A DNA stretch of 64,000 bases from Microtetraspora fusca (GTDB lineage Bacteria > Actinomycetota > Actinomycetes > Streptosporangiales > Streptosporangiaceae). Below are positions 1-8,101 of the stretch, piece after piece. The notes below the pieces were generated by a model. The model ran no database searches. It was not told the DNA's origin and was given only the letters and a program-made list of their open reading frames with translations. The position numbers were made by a program, and so were the translations under genes. Within the stretch, counting starts at the first letter, position 1, and every line of letters begins with the position of its first letter. The DNA is taken from NCBI RefSeq assembly GCF_001570365.1, contig NZ_BBYK01000046.1:62001-126000 (forward strand). The letters are read 5' to 3'.

Positions 1-840
1 CGCCGTGGCTGGATGGCGACCGACCCCGGCCTGCTCTTGGGCACGGCCAAGTCGCCCCGTCGCCTGCCCGTCGTTCTCGACCAGGACGAGGCCAGGGCGC
101 TGCTGGACCGAAACGACGCGGCCCGGGGCCGGCCCTCCTCGCCCACCGGGACACCGTCGGCCGTCTCCACACCCGCCACAACCGCCGGGGGCGCCCCCGC
201 CTCCGCCTCCGCCTCCGTGGAGCCGATCACCGACGAGTCAGCGCCTTCCCTGGGGGTCCGTCGCACGAACGATCGCGAACACCGCGGGGCGCCGCACCCG
301 GAGGGAACCGGAGCGCGGCGAGCCGCCGACGGCCCCAAAGAGCTGCGGGACATCGCCATGCTCGAACTGCTCTACGCCACCGGAATGCGGGTCGGTGAGC
401 TGTGCGGACTCGACGTGGACGACGTGGACCGCGACCGCAACACCGTGCGCGTCCTCGGCAAGGGACGCAAGGAACGGGTCGTACCGTTCGGCCTGCCCGC
501 CCTCCGTGCCTTGGACGCCTGGTGCGTACGCGGGAGGCCATTGCTGCTCCAAGAGGGCAGCGGACCCGCCCTGTTCCTCGGAGTGCGCGGCGGCCGGATC
601 GACCAGGGGACTGTCCGGAGGGTCGTGCACGCCCGACTCGCCGAACTCGAGGACGTCCCCGACATGGGGCCGCACGGGCTACGGCACACCGCCGCCACCC
701 ATCTCCTGGAAGGCGGAGCGGACCTTCGTACCGTCCAGGAGATGCTGGGCCACGCGTCGCTGGCCACCACCCAGATCTACACGCATGTCTCGATCGAACG
801 GCTGCGCAAGGTCTACCGGCAGGCCCACCCCCGCGCCTGA
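1..840 (+). CDS. xerC: Tyrosine site-specific recombinase, XerC-like (5' end outside window)
   Basis: The reading frame is open to base 1, so the N-terminal core-binding (SAM-like) domain lies outside the window and about 279 C-terminal residues are seen. The catalytic domain is intact. It has the first Arg in GMRVGEL (bases 382-402), a Lys in the beta-hairpin GKGRKE, the HGLRHT box, GHAS with the second His, and the nucleophile Tyr in TQIYTHV. Family role: cleavage and rejoining of DNA through a 3'-phosphotyrosine, typically at the chromosome dimer resolution site dif. The M at base 13 is internal, not the start, because the residues before it (RRGW) are part of the conserved linker. Odd: about 75 low-complexity residues rich in A, S, P and T (bases about 112-342) sit between the inter-domain linker and the first catalytic helix, where homologues have only a short link. 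Confidence 0.9.
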   Translation, partial: RRGWMATDPGLLLGTAKSPRRLPVVLDQDEARALLDRNDAARGRPSSPTGTPSAVSTPATTAGGAPASASASVEPITDESAPSLGVRRTNDREHRGAPHPEGTGARRAADGPKELRDIAMLELLYATGMRVGELCGLDVDDVDRDRNTVRVLGKGRKERVVPFGLPALRALDAWCVRGRPLLLQEGSGPALFLGVRGGRIDQGTVRRVVHARLAELEDVPDMGPHGLRHTAATHLLEGGADLRTVQEMLGHASLATTQIYTHVSIERLRKVYRQAHPRA

Positions 841-859
841 TTGCCGACGGCTACGTCAC

Positions 860-879
860 GGATAACCGCGTTATCCACA
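860..879 (+). promoter_or_regulatory. Inverted repeat overlapping a DnaA-box-like 9-mer
   Basis: GGATAAC (860-866), three bases, then GTTATCC (870-876) is a perfect 7-bp inverted repeat. Its right arm runs into TTATCCACA (871-879), which matches the classical DnaA box. It lies between xerC and the M23 gene. Only one box is seen, so an origin is not supported. It could be an operator, a titration site or chance. Confidence 0.2.
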
Positions 880-930
880 GAACGTGGTTCGGCTGGAGAG
901 CACAGCGCGCGCCGATGCCACGCTGCCTCC

Positions 931-1845
931 ATGCGCTTGCTGACCGTGATGACGGCCCTTCTCCTGTGGTCACCGTCGTCCTCACCGCCTTCATGGCCAC
1001 CATGGTCATGGCCGCTCAAGCCGTCACTCTCCTCATGGCGTCCCTGGTCATCCTCATGGTCACCGTCGTCAGCGGCACCGCCGCGCTCATGGTCGCCACC
1101 CCCGTCGCGGCCGTGGCCGGCCTTGTCGTCGCCGTCACGGCCACTGTGGTCAGCCCCGACCTCACAGTCCTCATGGCTGGCGTGGTCACTCCTGCGGACA
1201 CCATCGTCAGCGGCACCGTGGTCACCCTCGTGGTCAGCACCATCGCCGGGGCTGTGGTCGGCCTTGTCGTCACAACCGTCACGGCCGCTCACCTCGTCAC
1301 GCCCCTCACGGGTGGCATGGTCGCCCCCGTGGGCACCGTCCTCATCCGCACCGTGGTCGGCGCTGCGGTCACCACCGTCATCGGAGCCGTGGTCGGGCTC
1401 GGCTCACGGCGTGGGAGACCCGCCGCGGTGGCGGTGGCCACTGTCGGGCCGCCCCGTTCTGGTCAGGCGGTTTCAGCCGCCTCCGGAACGGTGGCTGGCC
1501 GGGCATCGAGGGGTGGACATCGAGGCCCTGCCCGGCGAGACGGTCCGTTCAGCCGGGCCGGGCGTTGTCGGATACGCCGGCAAACTGGCCGGGCGCGGGG
1601 TCGTGACCGTGATCCACCCCGACGGGTTGCGAACCACGTACCTACCTGTCCGAGCCTCGGTCCGCCCTGGCCAGGCAGTGGAGAGCGGCACCCCCTTGGG
1701 GGTCGCCGAGGATCTTCCCGGCCATTGCCCGGTCCCCTGCCTGCACTGGGGCCTGCTGCGCGGAAACGTCTATCTGGATCCCCTGCTGTTGCTCGGGTTC
1801 GGCCAGGTCCGACTGCTGCCGACCCGAGATCCCACTGCCGCATGA
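931..1845 (+). CDS. Secreted M23-family peptidase interrupted in frame by a repeat insertion
   Basis: The C-terminal 135 or so residues form a LytM/M23 peptidase domain. It has the metal-ligand segment GHRGVD (about 1501-1518) and a late CLHWGLL segment (His ligand, about 1738-1758), between the typical lead-in RWPLSGRPV and the tail YLDPLLLLGF. Family role: cleavage of peptidoglycan peptide bridges outside the membrane. The start at 931 gives a short Arg-Leu N-terminus with a hydrophobic stretch (MRLLTVMTALLLW) that looks like the beginning of a signal peptide. No strong ribosome binding site is seen. In relatives of this actinobacterial type the signal peptide is followed almost directly by the RWPL segment. 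Here about 150 residues rich in W, S, P and A lie between them, encoded by tandem repeats at about 950-1400. Frame is kept throughout. Whether the product is exported and active is uncertain. Confidence 0.65.
   Translation: MRLLTVMTALLLWSPSSSPPSWPPWSWPLKPSLSSWRPWSSSWSPSSAAPPRSWSPPPSRPWPALSSPSRPLWSAPTSQSSWLAWSLLRTPSSAAPWSPSWSAPSPGLWSALSSQPSRPLTSSRPSRVAWSPPWAPSSSAPWSALRSPPSSEPWSGSAHGVGDPPRWRWPLSGRPVLVRRFQPPPERWLAGHRGVDIEALPGETVRSAGPGVVGYAGKLAGRGVVTVIHPDGLRTTYLPVRASVRPGQAVESGTPLGVAEDLPGHCPVPCLHWGLLRGNVYLDPLLLLGFGQVRLLPTRDPTAA
950..1400 (+). repeat. Degenerate ~140-bp tandem repeats inside the M23 gene
   Basis: About three imperfect copies. Anchor matches: the 13-mer gtcagcggcaccg at 1068-1080 recurs at 1206-1218 (offset 138). 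The 12-mer ggccttgtcgtc at 1119-1130 recurs at 1260-1271 (offset 141). A third, poorer copy runs about 1338-1397. Offsets are multiples of three, so the frame stays open. The encoded units start with SSAAP or SSSAP and are rich in W, S and P. Sub-repeats around gtggtc/gtcgtc are visible. All three forward frames lack stops over most of the block, as expected for a GC-rich repeat. Confidence 0.75.
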
Positions 1846-2035
1846 GATCTGAGGCGAGTACCGCCTCGTCCTCCCGCAGCACGCACCAGCCACCGGCGCG
1901 GATCGAATCGGCGAGCATGCGCCGCATCCGGCACTCGCGGCTCGGGTTGATGATGCCGACGCCCTGTGCGGCGCTCGCCGTGTCGGGAGTGGCCCCCTGC
2001 CGTGCCATAGAGGCAGGAGCCACCCGTGGGCGGGG

Positions 2036-2341
2036 CCGTGGCCGACCCCGCACAAGGTGCCCTCCCTGACTGGCCCCGCACCACACGGAGTGCCCTCCGT
2101 GAGTGGGCTCACACTGGGTACCGTCCGCGACTGGCCCCGCATCACACGGGTGCACGGTGCCGTCCGTGACTGCCCTCGCACCGTTGCCAAGCGCGATTGC
2201 CCCCGCACGGGGTTGCCGTCCGTGACTGCCCTCGCACCGGTGCCCCCGTGACTGGCCCCGCATACGTACGTCCGTGACTGCACCCGCAAGGGTGCCAACC
2301 GCAATTGGCCCCGCACGGAGTTGCCGTCCGTGGCGGCCGTG
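2036..2341. repeat. Array of about ten degenerate ~28-bp tandem repeats between convergent genes
   Basis: The units follow the approximate consensus GTGCCGTCCGTGACTGGCCC plus CGCACGGG, with 22-39 bp spacing and frequent substitutions, from about 2036 to 2341. They fill most of the 516-bp gap between the M23 stop (1845) and the DUF2469 stop (2362). The units are adjacent without unique spacers, so this is a minisatellite-type array and not CRISPR. The rest of the gap (1846-2035) holds no gene I can support. A minus-strand frame over it encodes a protein-like stretch (around GVGIINPSRECRMRR), but it continues antisense into the M23 gene and cannot be assigned. Confidence 0.75.
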
Positions 2342-2361
2342 GCGGGCCGACGGAGCGGTCG

Positions 2362-2685
2362 TCAGCTGGAGAAGCCCTCCTTGGGCATTTCGAGGTCCGG
2401 CTTGGCCAGTTCTTCGACGTTGACGTCCTTGAACGTCACAACCCGGACGTTCTTCACGAACCTGGCGGGCCGGTACATGTCCCAGACCCAGGCGTCCTGC
2501 ATCTTCACGTCGAAGAAGACGTCACCGTTCTCGGCGGTGCGTACGTCGAGATCGACGGAGTTGGTGAGATAGAAGCGCCGCTCGGTCTCGACGACGTAGG
2601 TGAAGAGCCCGACGACGTCGCGGTACTCCCGGTAGAGCTGCAACTCCATCTCGGTCTCGTACTTTTCGAGATCCTCTGCGCTCAT
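2362..2685 (-). CDS. DUF2469 family protein
   Basis: 107-residue soluble protein beginning MSAEDLEKYETEMELQLYRE, the highly conserved actinobacterial DUF2469 N-terminus. Later segments such as FYLTNSVDLDV and QDAWVWDMYRPARFVKNVRV are also typical. Function is unknown. The family is almost always found just after rnhB, as here (39 bp downstream). The start at 2685 is chosen over the upstream frame extension because AGGAGG lies 5 bp before it (2691-2696). Normally yraN, a ComM-like ATPase gene and dprA follow in actinomycetes. Here the repeat array follows instead. Confidence 0.93.
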   Translation of the reverse strand: MSAEDLEKYETEMELQLYREYRDVVGLFTYVVETERRFYLTNSVDLDVRTAENGDVFFDVKMQDAWVWDMYRPARFVKNVRVVTFKDVNVEELAKPDLEMPKEGFSS

Positions 2686-2724
2686 TCCGGTCCTCCTGTT
2701 TCGCACCCCACCAAGGCCGCGCGG

Positions 2725-3450
2725 TCAGACGACACCGGCCTCCGCTCCATTCTCTCGCATCTCCTCATCCTCCCCGGTCAGACCGCGACGCACCACGACG
2801 GTGACACCCGTCCGCGTCCCGGTGACGTTCACGAAGGAGAACCGGTGATGCGAAGTGGGACCGTGCGCGGCCAGCGCCCTCCGGTGGCCCGGCGTCACGT
2901 ATCCCTTGTGTACCGCGAAGCCGTACTCGGGATGGGCGTCGTCCAGAGAGCGCATCAGCCGGTCCCGAGTCACCTTCGCCACGATCGAGGCCGCCGCGAC
3001 GCACGCGGCCACCTGATCTCCCTTCCAGATCGCCAGAGACGGCGCGGGCAGCCCCGGCACGGGGAAGCCGTCGATCAGCACATATCCCACGTCGATGCCG
3101 AGACCCGCGACGGCGCGCCGCATGCCGGCGACATTGCTCCTGTGCAGTCCACGGGCGTCGATCTCCTCGGGCGGGATGACGACGACGCTCACCGCCCGCG
3201 CCCTGGCCTCGATCAGGTCGAACAGCCGCTCGCGCCTGGCGGGCGTGAGCAGCTTGGAATCGCTCAGCCCGTCGATGTCGCGTCCGAGGACGACCGCGGC
3301 CACGACCAGCGGTCCGGCGCAGGCGCCACGCCCGGCCTCGTCCACGCCGGCGACCGGCGTGAACCCTCGCCGGGCCAGTGCCCGCTCGTAGCCGTAAAGT
3401 CCCGAATCCCGCCGGACGACGCTCGGGCGCGGGCGATACGCAACTGTCAT
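2725..3450 (-). CDS. rnhB: Ribonuclease HII
   Basis: About 241 residues. RNase HII removes RNA from RNA-DNA hybrids, including single ribonucleotides in DNA. Seen: the [15 protein letters not shown] active-site block with the first Asp-Glu pair, SDSKLL, the Asp in LIDGFPV, and [20 protein letters not shown] with the last acidic ligand. These make up the DEDD-type site. The start [11 protein letters not shown] at 3450 fits the usual N-terminus. A longer frame upstream gives Arg-rich unlike sequence and would run into lepB. No clear Shine-Dalgarno is visible, so the start could be 3474. It sits 70 bp after lepB and before the DUF2469 gene. Confidence 0.93.
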   Translation of the reverse strand: MTVAYRPRPSVVRRDSGLYGYERALARRGFTPVAGVDEAGRGACAGPLVVAAVVLGRDIDGLSDSKLLTPARRERLFDLIEARARAVSVVVIPPEEIDARGLHRSNVAGMRRAVAGLGIDVGYVLIDGFPVPGLPAPSLAIWKGDQVAACVAAASIVAKVTRDRLMRSLDDAHPEYGFAVHKGYVTPGHRRALAAHGPTSHHRFSFVNVTGTRTGVTVVVRRGLTGEDEEMRENGAEAGVV

Positions 3451-3520
3451 GACGAACAGCAGCGTACGCCCCATTCCGTCCGGGCGGTACGGCAGCGGCC
3501 GACGGGCACGACGCCGCCGA

Positions 3521-4114
3521 TCAGTGAACCTTGGAGAACGTCTCCGGCCGTGAGAGCAGGCCGAAACGGGAGAACGGCCAATACCGGATGAACGCCCGGC
3601 CGACCAGGTCGTCTTCGGAGATGGTTCCCTTGTACGGATCATCGATGTACTCACGCGAGTCACGGGAGTTGTTCCGGTGGTCGCCCATCAACCAGACGCG
3701 GCCCGGGGGAACCTTCACCTCGAACCGCTGCTTGGAAGGATAGACATCGGGATAGAGGTAAACGTTCTCCTCGTCGAGCGGCGTCCCGTTCACCGTGATC
3801 CGGCGCTTGGCGTCACAGCACTTCACCGTGTCGCCGCCGACGCCGATCACCCGCTTGATGGTGTCCTCGCCGTCCCACCCCTTGAAGACCACGATGTCGC
3901 CGCGCTCCACATCGCCGAAGACGTAGGCGAGCTTGTTCACCGCGACCCTGTCGTTGATCAGCAGCGTGTTCTCCATCGACCCTGACGGGATGTAGAACGA
4001 CTGCATCACGAACAGGTGCACGAGCACGGCCAGGATGATGCCGCCGAGGGTGAACAGGATGGAGTCGCGCCAGCCGGAAGACTTCTTGGCGGGGGGATCC
4101 TTCTCTTCGGTCAT
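3521..4114 (-). CDS. lepB: Type I signal peptidase (first paralogue)
   Basis: 197-residue membrane-anchored serine/lysine protease that removes signal peptides from Sec and Tat substrates on the outer face of the membrane. Seen: one N-terminal transmembrane helix (about residues 20-40), the catalytic Ser in [11 protein letters not shown], the catalytic Lys in IKRVIGV, and the conserved [12 protein letters not shown] box. The CC pair in VKCCDAK is shared with the neighbouring paralogue. ATG at 4114 is preferred (AGG about 6 bp upstream). A GTG two codons earlier is possible. It starts 16 bp after the second lepB ends, so the two are co-transcribed. Confidence 0.95.
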   Translation of the reverse strand: MTEEKDPPAKKSSGWRDSILFTLGGIILAVLVHLFVMQSFYIPSGSMENTLLINDRVAVNKLAYVFGDVERGDIVVFKGWDGEDTIKRVIGVGGDTVKCCDAKRRITVNGTPLDEENVYLYPDVYPSKQRFEVKVPPGRVWLMGDHRNNSRDSREYIDDPYKGTISEDDLVGRAFIRYWPFSRFGLLSRPETFSKVH

Positions 4115-4130
4115 GGTCACCTGCGGCAGG

Positions 4131-4991
4131 TTACCGCCTTACGCGTAGGCGACGTCTAAGGGCCGCGAGAGGGACGGCGCCCACGAAACCAAGGACCGCC
4201 GGCGCGGCGTCGCCCAGCGCTCCGACGGCGTGCAGCGCGGGCTGGTTGAAGGTCTCGGGGATGGGCAGGACCTTGGCCCGATCGAACGGCCAGACGATGA
4301 CGAAGGCCCGGCCGATCACCTGGTCGATGGGGATGGTGCCGCCACCCGGGTCGCCCTGGTGGGACCGCGAGTCCAGCGAGACGGACCGGTGGTCGCCCAT
4401 CACCCAGAGCCGCCCCTGCGGCACCTTGACCTCGAAGTTCGACAGCGAGGGCGCGTCGCCGGGATAGAGGTAGGACTTCTCGTCGAGTGGCGTCCCGTTG
4501 ACGGTGATCCGTCCCTGGACGTCGCAGCACTTCACCGTGTCGCCGGGGACCCCGATGACCCGCTTGATGTAGTCCTTCTCGCCCGGGATCAGGCCGAACG
4601 AGGTGCCGACCCAGCGGAAGAACCCGGTGACGGGGTTCGACGGCTTCTCCTGGGGCACCTCGCCCTCCCAGGAATCGACCCCGGAGAAGACCACCGTGTC
4701 GCCGCGCTCGATGTCGCGCACGTGGTAGACGAGCTTGTTGACCAGGACCCGGTCGTTGACCAGCAGGGTGTTCTCCATCGACTCGGACGGGATGTAGAAC
4801 GCCTGGACCACGAAGGACTTGATGAGCAAGGCCAGCACAAGGGCGACCACGATGAGAACCGGGAGCTCCTTCCAGAAGGAGCCCTTCTTCTCCTTGCCGT
4901 CTCCGGCGGCCTGCTGGGTGTCTTCCGCGACCACGTCCACCCCGTCCTCGGCGGGGCGGCGCGTGCCTGCACCCGGCGTCTCGCTAGTCAT
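4131..4991 (-). CDS. lepB: Type I signal peptidase (second, longer paralogue)
   Basis: 286 residues with the same reaction as the adjacent signal peptidase. Seen: an acidic cytoplasmic N-terminus, a transmembrane helix (about 44-64), the catalytic Ser in YIPSESMENTLL, the catalytic Lys in YIKRVIGVPGD, and the GDHRSVSLDSR box. It differs from the first paralogue by about 25 extra residues after the GDTVVFSGVDSW segment and by a second hydrophobic stretch near the C-terminus (about 255-275, AVGALGDAAPAVLGFVGAV) followed by an Arg-rich end. This suggests a C-terminal membrane anchor. ATG at 4991. Multiple sip/lepB copies in tandem after rplS are typical for actinomycetes. Confidence 0.95.
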   Translation of the reverse strand: MTSETPGAGTRRPAEDGVDVVAEDTQQAAGDGKEKKGSFWKELPVLIVVALVLALLIKSFVVQAFYIPSESMENTLLVNDRVLVNKLVYHVRDIERGDTVVFSGVDSWEGEVPQEKPSNPVTGFFRWVGTSFGLIPGEKDYIKRVIGVPGDTVKCCDVQGRITVNGTPLDEKSYLYPGDAPSLSNFEVKVPQGRLWVMGDHRSVSLDSRSHQGDPGGGTIPIDQVIGRAFVIVWPFDRAKVLPIPETFNQPALHAVGALGDAAPAVLGFVGAVPLAALRRRLRVRR

Positions 4992-5050
4992 CGCTGTCGA
5001 GCCTAGATGATGTCCCTGACCGTGACCGTCGCCGACGCGACATAGGCACG

Positions 5051-5087
5051 GAAAAGAAAATGGCCCGCACCACGGGGGTACGGGCCA
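5051..5087 (-). terminator. Rho-independent terminator after rplS
   Basis: Read on the minus strand: TGGCCCG, a loop, CGGGCCA (5087-5061), then a T-rich tail TTTTCTTTTC (5060-5051). This is a textbook intrinsic terminator. It separates rplS (stop at 5102) from the lepB pair, which must then use its own promoter or read-through. Confidence 0.8.
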
Positions 5088-5101
5088 CCATGTCGATCGC
5101 C

Positions 5102-5467
5102 TTACTTGGCGGCCGGCATGGCCTCGCGCTTCTCGCGAATGCGGGCGGCCTTGCCGCGCAGGTCGCGCATGTAGTAGAGCTTGGCGCGACGGACGTCACC
5201 GCGGGTCACGACCACGATCTTCTCGATGACCGGGCTGTGCACCGGGAAGGTGCGCTCGACGCCGACGCCGTAGCTGATCTTGCGGACGGTGAAGGTCTCG
5301 CGGGAACCGCCACCCTGGCGGCGCAGCACGAAGCCCTTGAACACCTGGATACGGGACCGGTTGCCTTCGACGACGCGGACGTGGACCTCCAGCGTGTCAC
5401 CGGGGCGGAAAGCCGGTACGTCGCTGCGGAGGGCAGCCTTCTCGAGCTCCTGGATCTGCGTGTGCAT
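5102..5467 (-). CDS. rplS: 50S ribosomal protein L19
   Basis: 121 residues, [20 protein letters not shown] onward with [32 protein letters not shown] and the basic tail [12 protein letters not shown], all standard for L19, which sits at the 30S-50S interface. ATG at 5467 with GAGGAA about 10 bp upstream. It is separated by about 200 bp from trmD and followed by an intrinsic terminator. Confidence 0.98.
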   Translation of the reverse strand: MHTQIQELEKAALRSDVPAFRPGDTLEVHVRVVEGNRSRIQVFKGFVLRRQGGGSRETFTVRKISYGVGVERTFPVHSPVIEKIVVVTRGDVRRAKLYYMRDLRGKAARIREKREAMPAAK

Positions 5468-5510
5468 GACAGCGGTTCCTCATTGACATGAGCGCACGGA
5501 GGTCCACCCG

Positions 5511-5527
5511 GCCGAGCCGGGCTCGGC
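5511..5527 (-). other. Hairpin in the rplS leader
   Basis: GCCGAGC, three bases, GCTCGGC is a perfect 7-bp stem about 45-60 nt before the L19 start, in the 200-nt leader between trmD and rplS. It could influence expression of rplS. No known ribosomal leader is recognised. Confidence 0.25.
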
Positions 5528-5669
5528 GACGAGGGGGACACGCGCGCTTGGCTTGATACGTCTTGGGGGCCGGATCTCCGCCCGGCCGTGCGCCGCCACG
5601 GTGAAGTGAGCAGCAGCGATTCAGTTTGCCACATCTTCGGCCGTCACGCGAAACGAAGCGCGCATCCGG

Positions 5670-6557
5670 TCATCCGCCGGACGTGTCCGCCTGCCCGTGG
5701 ATCTCGTCGAGAACCTGCCGGTCACGCTTGTCGAGGCCCTCCGGATCGAGCCGGGCGAGCAGTTCGGGCCGCTTCGCCGCCGTACGGCGCAGCGCCTCGT
5801 CGCGGCGCCAGCGGGCGATCTTCCCGTGGTGCCCGGACAGGAGGATCTCCGGCACGTCCTGGCCACGCCAGGAGGGCGGCTTGGTGTAGACGGGGCCTTC
5901 GAGCAGGTTCTCCATCGCGCCCGGCGCGAACGAGTCGTCCGCCACCGAGGCCGCGTTGCCGAGCACGCCGGGCAGCAGCCGGCCGACGGCCTCGACCATG
6001 ACCAGCACCGCCGCCTCGCCGCCGGCGAGGACGTAGTCGCCGATGCTCACCTCGTCCACCCGCAGGCGGGAGCCGTACTCGACCATGACGCGGGAGTCGA
6101 TGCCCTCGTAGCGGGCCGGGGTGAACAGCAGCCAGGGCTCCTTGGCGTACTCCAGCGCCACTTCCTGGGTGAACGACCGCCCGCTCGGCGTCGGCACGAT
6201 CATCCGCGGCAGGAGGAGACCCTCGTGCGCCGCCTCGTCGCCGGCTCCTCCCGGGACACCCAGGTCGTCACGCGCTTCCCCGGCGCCCGTCACGGACGGT
6301 CCGGCGGCGTCGGCTCCCCCGGCGAGGGCCTCGGCGATGACCGCGTCGATCGCCTCGCCCCAGACCTCGGGCTTCATCACCATGCCGGGGCCGCCGCCGT
6401 ACGGCGTGTCGTCCACGGTCCGGTGCACGTCGTGCGTCCAGTCGCGGAGCTGGTGGAGGTGGATGTCGAGGATGCCGCGGTCACGCGCCTTGCCCATGAG
6501 CGAGACGTCCAGCGGAGCGAAGTACTCCGGGAAGATCGAGATGATGTCGACGCGCAT
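5670..6557 (-). CDS. trmD: tRNA (guanine37-N1)-methyltransferase
   Basis: 295-residue SPOUT-class enzyme that methylates G37 in tRNAs using SAM to prevent frameshifting. Seen: MRVDIISIFPEYF start, DDTPYGGGPGMVMKPE, the trefoil-knot segment with ARYEGIDSRV and SIGDYVLAGGE, and the C-terminal PPSWRGQDVPEILLSGHH. The protein is longer than usual: about 30 extra Gly/Ala/acid-rich residues (about 80-115) lie before IVPTPSGRSFTQ. The start ATG directly abuts the rimM stop (6558-6560), which argues for translational coupling. Confidence 0.97.
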   Translation of the reverse strand: MRVDIISIFPEYFAPLDVSLMGKARDRGILDIHLHQLRDWTHDVHRTVDDTPYGGGPGMVMKPEVWGEAIDAVIAEALAGGADAAGPSVTGAGEARDDLGVPGGAGDEAAHEGLLLPRMIVPTPSGRSFTQEVALEYAKEPWLLFTPARYEGIDSRVMVEYGSRLRVDEVSIGDYVLAGGEAAVLVMVEAVGRLLPGVLGNAASVADDSFAPGAMENLLEGPVYTKPPSWRGQDVPEILLSGHHGKIARWRRDEALRRTAAKRPELLARLDPEGLDKRDRQVLDEIHGQADTSGG

Positions 6558-7076
6558 TTACTCGGCCTCGTCGAGGTCCAGCAGCCCGGGAGGCGCGTCC
6601 ACCACGAGCACGCCCTTCTCCAGGTCGATCTCGGGGACCAGCGCCTTGACGAACGGCACGTACGCCTCGCCGCGGGACGGGCGGCGCACGACGAGCAGGT
6701 CCTGGCCGTGATGCAGCACGTCGGCGACCTCGCCCACCGGATCGCCGTCCACGGTGACCACGGAGAGCCCGATGAGCTGGTGGTCGTGGAACTCGTCGGG
6801 GTCCTCCGACGGCGGCAGCTCGGCCGAGTCGATCACGAGCAGCGTCCCGCGCAGCGCCTCGGCGGCGTCGCGGTCGTCCACACCGACCAGGCTGAGCAGC
6901 AGGATGTCCTTGTGCCAACGGGCACCCTCGACCTCCACCGGCCCGGCGGAGGCGGGGTCGGTGGCGAGAGCCGTACCCGGGGCGAAGCGCAGCTCCGGAT
7001 CGTCGGTGCGCACCTCGACGGTGACCTCACCGCGGACCCCATGCGGTCGGCCGATCCTGCCAACGACTAGCTGCAC
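6558..7076 (-). CDS. rimM: Ribosome maturation factor RimM
   Basis: 172 residues. It binds S19 and helps mature the 30S head. Seen: MQLVVGRIGRPHGVRGEV N-terminus, WHKDILLLSLVGVDDRD, and a PRC-barrel C-terminal half with LIGLSVVTVDG and DLLVVRRPSRGEAYVPFVKALVP. GTG at 7076 is chosen because GGAGGA (7085-7090) is correctly spaced. The extra codons further upstream have no homologous character. Confidence 0.96.
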   Translation of the reverse strand: MQLVVGRIGRPHGVRGEVTVEVRTDDPELRFAPGTALATDPASAGPVEVEGARWHKDILLLSLVGVDDRDAAEALRGTLLVIDSAELPPSEDPDEFHDHQLIGLSVVTVDGDPVGEVADVLHHGQDLLVVRRPSRGEAYVPFVKALVPEIDLEKGVLVVDAPPGLLDLDEAE

Positions 7077-7108
7077 TTCTCGTCTTCCTCCGATCGCGCC
7101 GGAAAGCA

Positions 7109-7142
7109 AGCCGGGGGACCCCCTGGCGAGGGTCCCCCGGCT
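7109..7142 (-). terminator. Strong hairpin between the KH-protein gene and rimM
   Basis: A perfect 13-bp stem (7109-7121 with 7130-7142) and an 8-nt loop lie 20 bp after the KH stop and about 33 bp before the rimM start. No proper U-tract follows on the minus strand (TGCTTTCC). It may be a partial terminator or attenuator that lowers rimM-trmD expression relative to rpsP, or an RNA-stability element. Confidence 0.55.
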
Positions 7143-7162
7143 GTGAGGTTCTCTTTAACGGG

Positions 7163-7405
7163 TTAACGGGCCTCGTTCAGGTCGACCAGGTCGACCCGGA
7201 CGTACTTGCCGTCGGCGAGCGCGTTCACGACGGTGCGCAACGCCTTGGCCGTACGGCCCCCGCGGCCGATGACCTTGCCGAGGTCGTCGGGATGAACCCG
7301 GACCTCGAGGACGCGCCCGGTGCGGATGCGGCGGGCGCGAACCCGGACGTCGTCGGGATGCTCGACGATGCCCTTGACCAGATGCTCGAGGGCCTCCTCG
7401 AGCAC
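7163..7405 (-). CDS. KH-domain RNA-binding protein (KhpA-type)
   Basis: 80 residues with one type II KH domain: the GxxG loop is in KVIGRGGRTAKALR, followed by VNALADGKYVRVDLVD. Family role: small RNA chaperone that partners with Jag/KhpB in many Gram-positives. GTG start at 7405, one base after the rpsP stop. This rpsP-KH-rimM-trmD order is standard. Confidence 0.94.
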   Translation of the reverse strand: MLEEALEHLVKGIVEHPDDVRVRARRIRTGRVLEVRVHPDDLGKVIGRGGRTAKALRTVVNALADGKYVRVDLVDLNEAR

Positions 7406-7406
7406 C

Positions 7407-7865
7407 TCAGGCCTCGCCTTCCGACTTCTCCTCGCCGGCCGGGGCCTCGGTGACGTCGGCGGCCTCGTCGGCCTTCACGGTCTTCTTGGCCTTCTTGGGC
7501 GTGGTGGCGGCGGCGGTGTCACCGGACAGCGCCTCCTTGGCCGCGGCCTCGTAAAGGGCGTGACGGTCGGGCTTCGGCTCGGCGACCAGGAGCGGCGCCG
7601 GGGCGGGCTCGCCCTTGAACTTCTGCCAGTCGCCGGTGAGCTTGAAGATCTTCAGGACCGGGTCGGTCGGCTGCGCGCCGACGCCCAGCCAGTACTGCGC
7701 CCGCTCGGAGTCGACCTCGATGCGCGAGGGGTTCTCCTTCGGGTGGTACAGACCGATCTCCTCGATCGCCCGGCCGTCACGCTTGGTGCGGCTGTCGGCG
7801 ACGACGATGCGGTACTGCGCGTTGCGGATCATGCCGAGCCGCTTGAGCTTGATCTTGACTGCCAC
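7407..7865 (-). CDS. rpsP: 30S ribosomal protein S16
   Basis: 152 residues. The core [30 protein letters not shown] and [15 protein letters not shown] are typical of S16, a 30S body protein. The C-terminal 60 residues form an Ala/Lys/Glu-rich actinobacterial extension ([17 protein letters not shown]). GTG at 7865 with AGGAG about 11 bp upstream. The longer frame upstream is not S16-like. First gene of the rpsP-KH-rimM-trmD operon. Confidence 0.97.
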   Translation of the reverse strand: MAVKIKLKRLGMIRNAQYRIVVADSRTKRDGRAIEEIGLYHPKENPSRIEVDSERAQYWLGVGAQPTDPVLKIFKLTGDWQKFKGEPAPAPLLVAEPKPDRHALYEAAAKEALSGDTAAATTPKKAKKTVKADEAADVTEAPAGEEKSEGEA

Positions 7866-8101
7866 GGGTGTGGTCTCTCCTGCTTCAGAGCGTGGGTGAG
7901 CGGTGTCACATCGAGTGGGGCACGACATGAGCCCGCTCGAGGGACAGGCGCGACCGGCGGGGGTGAGAGGGCACCCGCCTGGCCACGATGTTCCAACATG
8001 ACATTCTGCCAGACGATCCAGGGTGCTCGGCGTCGTCCCGGCCGCTTGCGGACCTGGAGAAAGCCCTGAACAAAACGCTGCGGCCAAGCATCGAACATGA
8101 C

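Noticed and set aside
1-840. Prophage or integrative element suggested by the tyrosine recombinase
   Set aside because: The sequence is XerC-like and no excisionase, att repeat or phage gene is nearby.
402-2069. Long plus-strand frame of 555 codons across xerC and the M23 repeats
   Set aside because: It is out of frame with both recognised domains. Its Val/Ala/Thr-rich middle is the repeat block read in another frame.
1463-2263. Minus-strand frame of 266 codons with a protein-like middle segment
   Set aside because: It runs antisense through the M23 catalytic domain and into the 28-bp repeats. No family is recognised, so it is not called a gene.
2036-2341. Possible CRISPR array
   Set aside because: Units are degenerate and directly adjacent, with no constant repeat, no unique spacers of even length and no cas genes.
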